Shown here in pieces: positions 13,857-14,229 of a stretch of 14,229 nucleotides of DNA. The first letter of the stretch is position 1; every line of letters begins with the position of its first letter. The notes beneath the pieces were generated by a model that saw nothing but the letters and a program-made list of their open reading frames with translations, made no database searches and was not told the DNA's origin. The stretch comes from Bacteroidetes bacterium QH_10_64_19 (GTDB lineage: Bacteria; Bacteroidota; Rhodothermia; Rhodothermales; Salinibacteraceae), in assembly GCA_003023125.1 (NCBI GenBank), contig PXSY01000138.1:1-14229 (forward strand). The letters are read 5' to 3'. A program made the translations under genes and the position numbers.

Positions 13857-14229
13857 AAAGTATAAAAGGCTTGCTTTGATCAAATTTGCGAATACAAATG
13901 AGTTTGCGAGCGGCACAGGGTTCCCGCAGTCACTCGAACAGGCTTATCCTATAGGGCCATTTCATTGTCCCTAGGAAAGAGTGAGGTTTGTCCATGACGA
14001 GGTGATGATTTCCTGATCCTCCGCTTGCGGCCCGAAAATCGGAGGGAATGAGGGGGCGATGGCCTCACTCCGACATTCCCGGATCTCTGATGCTGTTCTG
14101 GCAGCGGAGCGGCCGCATCGACCGGTGCGGCCAGGCCAAGTCGCCGCAGACCCGCTTTTCTTGGCGCGGGCGTGACCTGGCTTCTTCTCTGCAACCGCGC
14201 CTGGCGCGCATTCGAGCAGGGACGGGCCG
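13857..14229. other. right-edge region without a supported gene
   Basis: The part next to the lipoprotein start (13857-13910) is conspicuously A+T-rich, as expected for its promoter. It contains CAAATTTG (13881-13888, self-complementary) and ATTTG/CAAAT arms (13884-13899) that could be an operator. Beyond 13930 several frames are open to the window edge on both strands, but none carries motifs. Hairpins are present, the clearest being GGCCGCA (14111-14117) with TGCGGCC (14126-14132) and an 8-base loop. A gene may continue outside the window. Confidence 0.4.

Noticed and set aside
13949..14194. 81-codon minus frame at the right edge
   Set aside because: Arg/Ser/Pro-rich without motifs, and competing frames are equally open; there is not enough sequence to support a gene.
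1..14229. CRISPR array, defence island or biosynthetic cluster
   Set aside because: No regularly spaced repeats beyond two copies, and no Cas, restriction, nuclease/effector or synthase genes were recognised.

Overview
The window is G+C-rich DNA with acidic proteins, no clear Shine-Dalgarno sequences and Bacteroidota/Rhodothermota-type genes (SpmA/SpmB in an apparent non-sporeformer, a membrane winged-helix regulator with a PD40 propeller). A Salinibacter-like or other Rhodothermota chromosome fits best. This is inferred from composition and protein style, because no marker gene is present.

Layout. Positions 1-305 hold no convincing gene, only a short direct repeat. From 306 to 3372 (+) lie an anchored M20 metallopeptidase and a secreted PBP4-type D-Ala-D-Ala carboxypeptidase/endopeptidase (dacB). 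Convergent with dacB, an spmA-spmB pair runs on the minus strand (5109-3460). An intergenic region with a compound inverted repeat (5290-5341) separates spmA from a plus-strand pair: an aspartate kinase lacking ACT domains (5461-6420) and a 2,4-diaminopentanoate-dehydrogenase-like oxidoreductase (6586-7614). A single-subunit TrkA/RCK protein follows on the minus strand (8460-7783).

Positions 8461-9655 form a gene-poor accessory stretch. It holds a perfect 14-bp palindrome, a possible 30-residue single-TM peptide, and the decayed remains of a tyrosine recombinase on the minus strand. The recombinase is identifiable by its N-terminal SAM-like segment and the GFAGACRRSEL active-site-arginine motif. 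Next comes a 780-residue CadC-like membrane transcription regulator with a PD40 propeller (9656-11998). Its DNA-binding domain carries a near-perfect 48-bp (16-residue) tandem duplication just before the recognition helix.

Positions 11959-12723 hold small-gene material: two overlapping candidates on opposite strands, a frameshifted acidic small gene overlapping a 27-codon reading frame, a hairpin-rich 3' region and a strong minus-strand intrinsic terminator. A propeller lipoprotein (13856-12816, minus) follows, and the right edge has only hairpins and anonymous open frames.

The best-supported unusual observations are the wHTH duplication, the recombinase remnant, the single-base frameshift in the small acidic gene with its terminated minus-strand unit, the ACT-less aspartokinase beside an unusual dehydrogenase, and the dacB/spmA/spmB neighbourhood. 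I did not find a clear new defence system or other large multi-gene system.
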